Assembly (NCBI GenBank): GCA_903813345.2
Contig: CAIIXF020000007.1
Span: 14,426,714-14,490,713, forward strand
Reading direction: 5' to 3'
Length of the DNA stretch: 64,000 nt
DNA from: Owenia fusiformis
Taxonomy: Eukaryota; Annelida; Polychaeta; Sabellida; Oweniidae
Below are positions 50,901 through 60,583 of the stretch, piece by piece (position 1 is the stretch's first letter; the number at the start of each line of letters is the position of its first letter). The translations under genes were made by a program, and so were the position numbers. The notes under the pieces are model-generated. The model saw only the letters and a list, made by a program, of their open reading frames with translations. It did no database searches and was not told the DNA's origin.

Positions 50901-53900
50901 TGGTCCTAATTTACAATTCGCCGTAGATGAAGTCAGTTTAAAGCAAATAATACCTGATGACGATTGGGAAGCTGCCGCCAATGAAATGATTGATGAATAC
51001 AGGAAGGGAGAAGTAAACGTCAAGTAAGTCCGCTTTTCAATAATATCTACTTTGAATACTCAGAATAACGAAATTTGTTTTTGTAACTAGAACTATGAAA
51101 AAATAAGCAATTTTATATTACGTTTTCTCTTTTTTAGTTTAAAATAGTATTCTATATAAATTCCAGTGTGAATATCACCTATAACTTAGATCCAAGCTAC
51201 GTCACATTTAAGGTGAGCATTATCCAAGTAGCCAAAAAGTCTCATGGAATTTTCACTTAAAACATAAAATCGTCCATAATTTCCAACTATGTAGCATTTG
51301 TAGTGTAGACATTATTAGAGATTTTGCAACGCAAAATACCGTACTTATAGATCTCTTATGTTCATAACTTAGTTCGTGCGCTACGTCATCGTTTGTTACT
51401 CTGGCCGATCCAGGGAGGCAGAAAAATTTCGCAACTTAGTATGTGCACTACGTCATCTTTTTTACACTAAAAAAATTTAGGGCCTCAAAGATTGTGTAGG
51501 GCCTCAAAGAATGAGCCCTTTTAGGCATAACTTTGCCTTTTTGGGCATTTTTTGGCCAAATTATTAAAAGTTTACAAATGGAGATATCGATGCGTTTTAG
51601 ATTAAGCAATTGAGTCACGATTTTCAACTTGGAGCATATGTTTGGTCTTCTACCATCAATGGAAGCACTGATACAGCGTTGATAAGAGAACGCTACCAGA
51701 ATTATGTCTATGACAACTTCAATTCTGCCGCAACTAGTAGAGGCTTCAGGTGGAAATTTGTAGAGAAAGACGAGGTATGAAATGTAAATTGTATAAAAGC
51801 CCGGCCGAACAGAATTGTTCAAGGGTCACTTTTTCTTTAATATATATTTTTATTTTCCAGTATTATCAAAAACTGAAATATGACGTGCACGGACCTGGGG
51901 ACAATTCGGGAAATGCGGGCTTATCTCAGCTTTGAACGTTAATCTCTGCCTTATTTAAAAAGCCAACTATGTGTTTTACATATCATTTTGAAGTATTTTT
52001 TATTCGCATTTCAATGAAATTATTTTTCCTTCAAAATTTTGATGGGATCCAACACATTTTTAAAGTTAAATATACTCCGACATCGTCAAATACGCTGTAA
52101 GACGTAACACTTTACGCTTACAGGGCTCGTTGAAATTGAGATAACTTTTGAAATAATGATCAAAATCCCACTTAAATTTCAGAATTTATTCAATGGAACA
52201 TTTGCATTTATGACGTCACAATTGCTTAACGGCTACATTTCAAATTATCTTATACGAACGCTTTTAAAATTTTCAAAATTGTGTAAGGTTTTGAAGGCGA
52301 ATGGGACGAGCAATAAGTTTACCTTCATTTAACCTTCTAATTTAGGTCTGATTTGAAAGAAAATTTAACTGCACAATATTGTCATGGCGAAATTTACAAA
52401 ACAATAACCGGTTTGTTTATTTTGCAAATAATATCAAAATAAGAGCTGGTTTTCGAGACTTGACAAAATGTGACGCATCGATTTTTTACCAAAAATTCCA
52501 TACATATCAATTTTTACTAAAGCCCCAAGTGGATTTCTTGACCGTTTTTCAAAATTCAAAAACATTTTAGAAATATTGTCCTCGAGATCTTGCTACCCTG
52601 TAAATTTTGTAATGATTAGATAAGGATAAAGTATTTTATTTTTAGGTTGACTAAACTTGTAAAAAATGTGACGCTTGTCGTTTTTGACGTTGTAAGGCTG
52701 TTTGCGCCCTATACTGCTCATTGTTTTGTTTTGTTTTTTGACGCCATAATGTTAAGCCCGGTATACACCAATGGGGCAAAATCCCACTTGCCCCATCGAG
52801 TCCCATCTTGCCCCATGGAGTCCCATCAAATCCCACCGTGCCCCATTGGTGTATGTCGGGCTTCGCACAACACGTCATATGACCGAAAATCCCACGATGC
52901 CCCATGGAAAGAATGAACATGTTCATTCTCGATGGGACTCCATGGGACTCCGTGGGATTTTGCCCCATCTTGCCCCATCGAGTCCCACCGAGTCCCACGT
53001 GGGACTTCATGGGACCTCGTGGGACTCGATGGGGCAAGATGGGGCAAAATCCCACGAAGTCCCATGGAGTCCCACGGACTTCATGGGGCAAAATCCCAAA
53101 GGTCCCACGAGGTCCCACGCAATGTTAAGTCTATGGAGGTCCCAACTTGCCCCATTGGTGTATACCGGGCTTTACGCTAATTGTCCCCAGTTTCGTGCGA
53201 CGTGTAATTACATTTGAAAACAAAAGTAAAATTCTGACATACAAAAAAAGTTATTTAAAGATTTCTATTCTGGACAATCAGTAATGTCCCAATATAATTG
53301 CTCATAAAACATCATACCTTAGATATATCTGGAAACCAAATCATAAGCACAATTTCACCAATATATTGAAGAAATCAACAGGACAACCAACAGAACAACC
53401 AACTGTCAGGATTGAACACAATAAGTCGATAACATGCAATAAACAATGTTTTGGTTTTTTTCTATATTTTAACCCCTTAGCAGTAATAAATGTGGCTCCT
53501 CTGAACCACAACAATTACAATCTGTTCAAACTGAAGAAAAAAGCCAATCAGACTGGAACAAATTTGAGCGGGCTTTTTAAATTTTATTTAAATTTTATTT
53601 TTAATTTCTACTGATGTAAGTGGAAATTCATGGCTAGGAACAATCATCAAATTGATACTGTTAATGAATTATAATTAATTCAAGCCTTAGCATTGGTAAG
53701 TTGATAAACTAACTTGTTTTACATCAAATAAAGACACGAAAAAATCAGGGGGTTACTTTAATTGGGTTTTTAGAAGACTTGATCTCTTTCAGGAATATCT
53801 CTTTTATTAATTTATTGATATTATTATAGGCGTTTATGCCAGAAATTAGTAGTATGAATGACACAAATACATAATTCATCATTTTGTCTCATATTTGTTC

Positions 53901-56900
53901 AAAAGTGACAGCATATGTTTCGTGAATTTAGATGTTCAGTTGAAAATCAATATTTAAGAAATGTCATAGGCCCGTGAAGTCATTTAGACTTTGGTAGTGA
54001 CTAAATTTAAAACCTTTCATTTCAAAGTGACTTGTATGCATTGAATGTACAATATACTAGTAAGGTAGGGTCGCAAGTTTTTTGGCCAGTCTATTGTTAA
54101 CATATAAACCGTAAAGGATTAGCAACCCTATTTTGTTTAACCCATGCAACTATAGGGTCATATTGCTACCACTTTTAATGTCTTTCCCAGTCGCTTTCGC
54201 AGTCCCTCTTGACCCATCCTTAGAATGCATTTGAATTGTTCTTAAGCTTTTCAAGGGCCTCTTAGATGGCTGTTTGGGCTTCTTGAAAAGATTGGGGACC
54301 TACTCTCATTGGACCCCACACATTGGGACACCACCTTTTCACATCCTCTTAAACACAATCCCTGGCCACTGAGGCCCGGGTATATAGTCATTAATAAAAA
54401 ATCATATTCTTATACATGAAGTATTCTATAGTGTAATATACATGTATGCCCCACGCATTACAAACTCAGTACTTTTTAAACATTTTTAACGTATTCCTGG
54501 GCCTCAGCCTGGCCATTTCAGAAGAATTGAGTTCATGACCCTTGAAGGGAGTATTACTTCTTGTATTTGATCGGATTGATCAGTTGCTGCTGGTCAGGAT
54601 TGTAACGGTGCCAGCATGACCCCATCGGTCTATGACATTTTTTAAATATTTACTTTCAACTGAGCATTCATATTCACGAAACATGCTACCATTTTTGAAC
54701 GTGAGACAAAATGATGAATCATATGTATTTGCCTCACCCTTGCTATGGACGCCTATAACATTAATAAATTAAGAGATGTGCCTTAAACAGTTTTTTGTTT
54801 GTCAGAATTTTATTTTTAGCTTTCAAATAAGTAATCAGTTTTTTGATAATACTGAAAATTTAAAAAAAAGTTATTAACGAAAAGTGACCCTTGAACAATT
54901 TTGTCCGGGGCTACTATCTAAAGTGTGTTTCATTTGATTACTTCTTATATATACATTTTGCATTAACGTCAACTGAGTAGAACGAAATGCAGAAATTTTT
55001 TTTATTTCATCATTTACGTATATTACATACAATATGAGTACAAATAAATATGAATACAACCGTACAAAAATCAAATTACAATAAAAAAAAAGAAATGCAG
55101 AAATATGAAACCTCGAAGGGTAGCTTAATTATGTTTGTGATGTAGTATTATAATGAATTGATTTTCTTTTTGTATCACGATTTACTATGTATGGTTTTTA
55201 TTCAAGGGTGTCCTTAATTTTGAGACCGTCGACAAAGCTGTGTATAGTCTTACGGAACGAGGGTAATAGATATTTCTCATTTAGTTGAGAATAGCCTGAA
55301 TCAAATTTATATTCGTTTCTATTACATGTATATTTTTAGCAATTAGTTATTACATTTCTGATCGTTCTGGATTTATTAGTAAATAATATCTTAGTTAACA
55401 TTTCTGGTTCCCAAATTCCTTTTTTTCTTTGACCTTCTTTCTTGTTTTCTACTGATGGTGAAAATAGAAATCAAAAACAATTTTTTTTCTTAAAGGAAGT
55501 GAATGAAGCCAATTGTTGTGCAAACAACTAAATGATATCTTAATCATTGTTGAGATTGTTTTACCCGTGGAAAGCGTTTAAATCATGCGAGTTCGTGTAA
55601 TCATTATCATCATTGTCTATCTAGAGTGAATATTGTTGGAGGAGAAGTGTTCTGGGACAGCACCTACTATGGTTGGCCAGCATGGGTCAATGATAAGACG
55701 CCAACAGAAACAGTACAATTAATGGAAAAGCGTGTGAACGACGTGGTGGGCTATTTCAATGATAGGTAAGTATGAACGGCAGCTAAAGCGCCAACACTAT
55801 GGGCAGTTAAAATATTAATACGTTTAGTTTAATTGCAATGGAGTATAGTATTTCCAAACATTTTCTTTTACAGGGTCAACACGTGGATTGTATCCAGAGA
55901 CAATCTCCAGAACGGAGTGTTTCTAAGTAAAACTGGAGACTATAAGATCGTTGATAAAATGTTCGATTGGATGGAAGCAGCGACTAACGGGGCAAACCTG
56001 ATTTTGACTAATATCAACGTGTTAAGACTATCGACTTTTACCTCGGTCAGTGACAAAAGTATCCATGATTCGTTGAGCTTCCGAGAAAGATAATATCTTA
56101 TCCTAATATTTTGCTTAGTTTCTTCTGAATATGAATTACTGTACATAGATTAAGCTACATCATGTATGCTGATATGCTGATAAGTACTATTATATATTGC
56201 ATTGTGTTAAAGGCTTTGGTCAATCAAGCAAAGACCCTGAAGGATTCCGGCCATACTATACAGATTGGTGCTATGGGAATATTTGACAGCATCTATACTA
56301 TAGATCCCATAGAGCTTATGGTATGTTAGAAATAAGAAATAATAATTCAGGATTTTTAAGTACTGATTTAATGATATTCCGAATAAAGCATGATTGAATT
56401 GAAACAAAAAAAACTCGAATGAAGTATTTAACAGTATTATTGTGTTTAAAACCAAAACTAAAAATAACGAGGCATTCTCTGTAAGCTTTAATTTACTTCA
56501 TTTGTTTTCCGGATCATTTATAGGCTCGTTTAGACATCTTAGCGCAAGCAGAAGTTCCTATAGTAATAACTAATTTGATTGTGCAACGTACAGATGTCAT
56601 GGAACGCGCCCAAGACCTTGAGAAGGTTCTGAGAGTTATATTTGCTCACCCAAATGTAGAAAGAATCATTATGGATGGATTTTGGGATGGTAGACTTTTA
56701 AGAGAACATAGTAGCCTCGTGGATACAGATAAGTTTGTGGTAAGGCTATTAATATTGAATGATTGGATGCTCTGTCCAGTTGTTAGAGTATAGCGGCTGT
56801 CTTCTACGCATTGCCGGAAGTATTGAGTTCCGAGTTTTTACAGTGCATATACATCAAGATGCATAATATTTAAGAAATACAGGGTGTTCCAAAAGTAACA

Positions 56901-59900
56901 GGACTGGTGCTGGTAAAAATTTATGAAACTTGGTTGGAGTTATGGTTGCTATGGTAACATGACATCACAATACCCGAGGCAACATTTCAAACAGAAAGTT
57001 ACTGAGACTTTAAGCATTTTGTACACCCCATATCAAAGTTAAAATCCAACAACTGGTGGGAATTACATTTGCTAAATTTTTTTTTTTTTTTTTTTATTGA
57101 ATCAAACATAAAATAATACATTAAACAAGGCAATGATAAAATATTAAACCACTTTCACACCACCTCCATTCATTCAGACATTCGCAACAGTCATACCCAG
57201 AAGTTCTGGTATATACATAAACATGGTATTTTCAAATTGAGTCACGTCCAAGTTGGGATTTACCTCATTAAATTGTTTTGCATATATATAATATTTGATT
57301 GCTAGTGATAGCCTGTTTAGCAAAGTGTTTTCATTATTTACAGATCTTCCGAACACCATATCATGGGCATTAAAATTAAGATTTACATTGAATAATTTCC
57401 CCAAATTCTCTTTAATAGCTTTCAAAAAAAATCTGAACCCGCCTACATTCCCAAAACTTGTGCTTTAAAGTGTCTCTTAATGGACAGTAACTACATCTAG
57501 CATCCTGTTTAATTCCTATCTGCGTTAAGTAAGCATTTGTGGTACAAATACCATGTAGAATCTTAAATTGAAGTTGTCGAATTTTATTTTGTTTCGTGCA
57601 GCTATAAGCCATTTTAAAATAATCTATTCTTCCTAACTCACGATCATGTTCATTTTTATATAGTGGTTCCAAATGTTTGTTTCTATTTAATATTTTTTGA
57701 ATTGACTTCACTGTTAAACCATTCAATGACACTGGTTTTTCGCCAAATACATTTGCTAAATACATCATTTGATATTCTTATGTATCCTCTACTTTGAAAA
57801 GTAGGCTCGCTCCTCTTTGGTCAGTCCAAGAGTAGTACTCCGTATCCATTACTCAAACACATGAGTGAATCCATGTTAGGACATGGCAGGGTCCATCGGA
57901 CAACTTGGAGACGGTCATTCTCATCTTTAAAGGTCCTACCGCGCTGATTAACATTCCATTCTCAATATAAGTAAAAATTAGATATTGCATGATCAGAAGA
58001 ATATGTTGCATGGTCTTAGTCCTCAAGACCTAGCTCCTCTATACCTGCAGTGGTCTTTAATGCTGACTTGCAGGCAGGCATGTTATCAAGGTGGATAACT
58101 GGCTTCAAATTGGGTCTTTTCAAAAGCTGAACCGTGAATTGTGCAGACTGTCATACACAGTCATATTCCAGTAAATTGAATAAATATTATTATTATGAAA
58201 TCATACTTGAATCTGAGTTGTATAGCAACACCATACTACAAAGCAACTAATAAAACAAACAAAAAATGTTTTAATGTAGTAGGTGAATTAGACCTTTCTT
58301 CAGTAAAACCAAAATGTTAGATATTAAATTTTCATGAAAAGGTTTCCCCGGGTATTGTGATGTCATGTTACTATAGCAACCATAACTCTACCTGCATTTA
58401 ATAATTTTTTTCTGAAACTTTAGAATTTTAGTTGCACTACTTCAAAGTACAATTTGTGAAAATTTGAACACACTCAGTTCAGAATTGACAAAATGCGAAC
58501 ACCAGTCCTGTTACTTTTGGAACACCCTGTAAGCTGTATAGACCGAATGTCAGGTATTATGCGAACAAACACCACGAGGATACACTGCCAATCTCAAACA
58601 GCATCAAACAGCGCTGTTTATGAAAAAGTGCTGGACAGCGCTGTAAAACAGTACGCTGTTCAAAAAAGAAAAACACTGTACATCGCTGTACAGCGCAGTC
58701 TCTAGTACTCGAAATGCTGTTTACAGCTCTGCAAGATGTTGTTGCGGATATGGGGTGTAGGCAAAAACACTCTCTTTTCTGGCCTTTGTAACTCCACGGT
58801 GTCCAACCCAAACGCTCTTACATGCACGACGGAGCGTTTCATTACTGAAGCTAAACAAAGAAACGCTCTGGAGTAGGAAAAATGGCGGGCGGGAATGATG
58901 GGCCGTCTGACGATTTCGAGTATACCATTCGATGGGTGTGATATTAATGTTGTACTTGGCTGGTTGTTGACGTTTGAAGCAACTTGGAAGTGCTGTACGA
59001 AGCAGTATAGTTATCAAAATTCAAAAACGAATTTGTCAGTCTACCGGTCAAGACCACTTTTGTCGAGACGTATGATTAGTTGTGTAAAGATTGGAGCATC
59101 AGAGTATATTTTGGTCAATTTACTAAGCTTCAACGCACAATACATTATCGTAATTGTGATTTGTCGACCGAAAATCCAGTCTTAAAAATGATAACAATCT
59201 CATATTAAAGAAACGCTGCGACCTGGTACAGTGAACTAGAAACGCTGCGGTACTAGTCTAGATATGCTTAGGCATTTGGGAATTAGCTTGACTTTCCTTT
59301 TCAGGAAGAGAAAGAAAAGATCTATTATATCCATTGGCATTAAAAGAAGAACGATTAATTCACATATAAACGTTTTGTTTATTTGTCAATAGTTTTAGCA
59401 CACATGTAGGCATAGCATCTGATGTAGGCTTCAGTCGGCTTGTTGCATGTGTAGCACCACCAGCTGGTTGGGAATTTACAATTAGCCTAACTAGTACAAC
59501 ACGTTTTTTAGAGATAGATTCGATTACGAACTCTTCTCTAATGATCTGAAAATAATATCAAAACAAAATGGTAAGAGGGTTTCTAAAATTGTGTCCAAAA
59601 TCGACGGAGCGTTTCGAAAACAGGTGATTTTTCGAGAACAAGTAATCGATTTGGACTGGGATTTTATCAAATGAGAATATACGAGTTTGTGATTTACTAC
59701 TTTGACAGAAAGATTGACGTTCATTTAAATACTAATTTATTTCATAATTTGTGGTAATTCGTCAACTTCAGATTCGTTCCATCTACACTACGGAGCTTTG
59801 ATCAAGCAAATAACAGTTTACCACCATAAGTTGAATAAATAAGATCTTTGCTCGTAGTATTGTTCATCGAATGGTACATAATATAATATGTCACCATAAC

Positions 59901-60583
59901 GTATGATATGTAGGAGAAACGAGTGAAACAATACTTACGGTCATAGTGGGATCTTCAAAATCCGCCATTTTATTTCGCTCCGCAGCGTTTCCACGTAAAT
60001 GAAACGCTTCGTCGTGCATGTAAAAGCGTTTGGGTTGGACACCGTGAACTCGTCCTAAGGTATTTATTACTGATATCTGATTTAAGGTGCATATGACGAT
60101 TCAAACATGAAAATTCAGCAGAATTTAGCAAAAACGTCACTTCATTTCTTACTTCCAGTTTAGCGTTTAGCACTTAACGAAACACTGAGTACAGACCAGG
60201 GATTGTATCGAGGAATAAATACTGAGTGAAAAATTGACTTTGTTTACAGTTTATATAATGCGTGAATACAGTTTTTTCGGATGTAAATGAGCCGCCTATC
60301 GCTGCTACATCACGTATATCATTATTCTCTCTTCTGTTTATAATTATAGATCAACAAAGCAGGATGGACATTAAGTCGATTATTTAAAAAGGAATGGAGA
60401 TCCGACGGTATATTGACCCTTCCTGAGAAATATTTAGCGCAACAGACAGCCAGTTTTCGTGCATTCTATGGTGACTATGAAATGGACGTAATGGTTGATG
60501 ATGCAATTGTGGAGACGCGGAAATTCAGCGTTCATAAGGGAATCCCTACTAACATTGATGTTGATATCAATAAAAGTGAATGA
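47911..60583 (+). CDS. CBM4/9-like + GH10-like secreted protein, copy C (catalytic residues lost)
   Basis: Twelve exons: 47911-48122, 50039-50196, 50586-50684, 50867-51023, 51167-51212, 51601-51774, 55207-55262, 55625-55765, 55874-56045, 56213-56320, 56524-56739, 60350-60583. All borders are GT-AG, giving 590 residues. Exons 2-11 have the same lengths as those of B. A signal peptide leads into the CBM4/9-like module (VNGNMEYDNW, YYYMEGYVKLLNHP, GWVKIAGEF, LQFAVDEVSLK) and the GH10-like domain (FWDSTYYGWPAWVNDKT, VERIIMDGFWD, INKAGW). The acid/base position reads IVSRD (Asp357). The nucleophile position is Asn458 (ITNL), not the Arg seen in A and B. The Q-x-H motif reads MGI. Introns 6 and 11 (3.4 and 3.6 kb) have been swollen by nested transposons without harming the reading frame. 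Confidence 0.92.
52755..53171. mobile_element. Harbinger-type MITE (417 bp) with TTA target duplication
   Basis: The terminal inverted repeats read AGCCCGGTATACACCAATGG and the element is flanked by TTA (52752-52754 and 53172-53174), as for PIF/Harbinger elements. The interior is built almost entirely from permutations of GGGACTC, CATGGGAC and ATGGGGCA and their complements, so it is open in many frames on both strands. A related repeat at about 60941-61015 (minus orientation) lacks the insert, showing a paralogous empty site with a single TTA. Confidence 0.85.
53796..54783. repeat. Inverted repeat pair with arms of about 150-175 bases
   Basis: The left arm 53796-53973 ('ttcatcattttgtctca', 'tgtttcgtgaat', 'aaatgtcatag') recurs inverted at 54632-54783 ('ctatgacattt', 'attcacgaaaca', 'tgagacaaaatgatgaa'). 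The arms are clearly diverged but colinear. The spacer of about 660 bases has no coding signal. It is probably a non-autonomous DNA transposon. Confidence 0.6.
56880..58529 (-). mobile_element. Mariner-like element M2 (1650 bp, LINE-interrupted) in intron 11 of gene C
   Basis: The ends are CAGGGTGTTCCAAAAGTAAC inverted repeats flanked by TA (56878-56879 and 58530-58531). The content matches M1 in inverted orientation. On minus at about 58051-58113 a transposase relic reads KPVIHLDNMPACKSALKT, resembling the second-Asp motif of mariner transposases. The element is split by a LINE fragment at about 57078-57748. Without this insert its length would be close to that of M1. Confidence 0.85.
57078..57748 (-). 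mobile_element. 5'-truncated non-LTR retrotransposon (LINE) fragment, L1/Tx1-like
   Basis: The minus-strand fragment ends in a poly(A) tract (poly-T at 57078-57096 on +) and is flanked by the 13-base duplication 'acatttgctaaat' (57065-57077 and 57749-57761). It encodes the end of a reverse-transcriptase polyprotein: QLQFKILHGICTTNAYLTQIG, then a zinc-binding CSYCPLRDTLKHKFWEC segment typical of LINE C-termini. The frame breaks near 57420 at an A-run and continues in another frame to a stop at 57174, so it is dead. The L1/Tx1 assignment is tentative. Confidence 0.85.
58795..60046. mobile_element. Transib/RAG-like DNA transposon, non-autonomous (1252 bp), in intron 11 of gene C
   Basis: The terminal inverted repeats start CACGGTGTCCAACCCAAACG. 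They match nearly perfectly over about 48 bases and more loosely to about 95 bases. The element is flanked by the 5-base direct repeat AACTC (58790-58794 and 60047-60051). A CACGGTG-type terminus with a 5-bp target duplication is the signature of the Transib superfamily, related to the RAG system. Both arms carry an ATGGCGG at their inner end. The right arm (minus) encodes MADFEDPTMT followed by a donor-like GTAAGT. I see no transposase core, so this is a deletion derivative. Confidence 0.7.

Larger units (their letters stand above)
51798..54912. mobile_element. Composite 3.1-kb inverted-repeat region in intron 6 of gene C
   Basis: The left end (51798-51834, 'gaattgttcaagggtcactt') is matched in inverted orientation by 54879-54912 ('aagtgacccttgaacaattt', then 'tgtccggggct'). 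The terminal repeats are about 37 bases with a few mismatches. The span contains the Harbinger-type MITE 52755-53171 and the inverted pair 53796-53973 / 54632-54783. It could be one large degraded element or two opposed copies of a smaller one. No transposase is seen and I find no clean target duplication. Confidence 0.5.

Noticed and set aside
52651-53217. Several overlapping open frames of 74-155 codons on both strands
   Set aside because: They lie in the palindromic, low-complexity core of the Harbinger-type MITE and consist of the same GGGAC/CCCAT words translated in different frames.
58895-59185. A 96-codon frame inside the Transib-like element as a transposase
   Set aside because: No RAG1/Transib core motif can be seen, and the frame has no supported start or splice sites. 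The element appears non-autonomous.
17384-60583. Calling the GH10-like genes active endo-1,4-beta-xylanases
   Set aside because: The nucleophile Glu is replaced in all three copies and the acid/base Glu is Asp. Fold similarity alone does not support activity.
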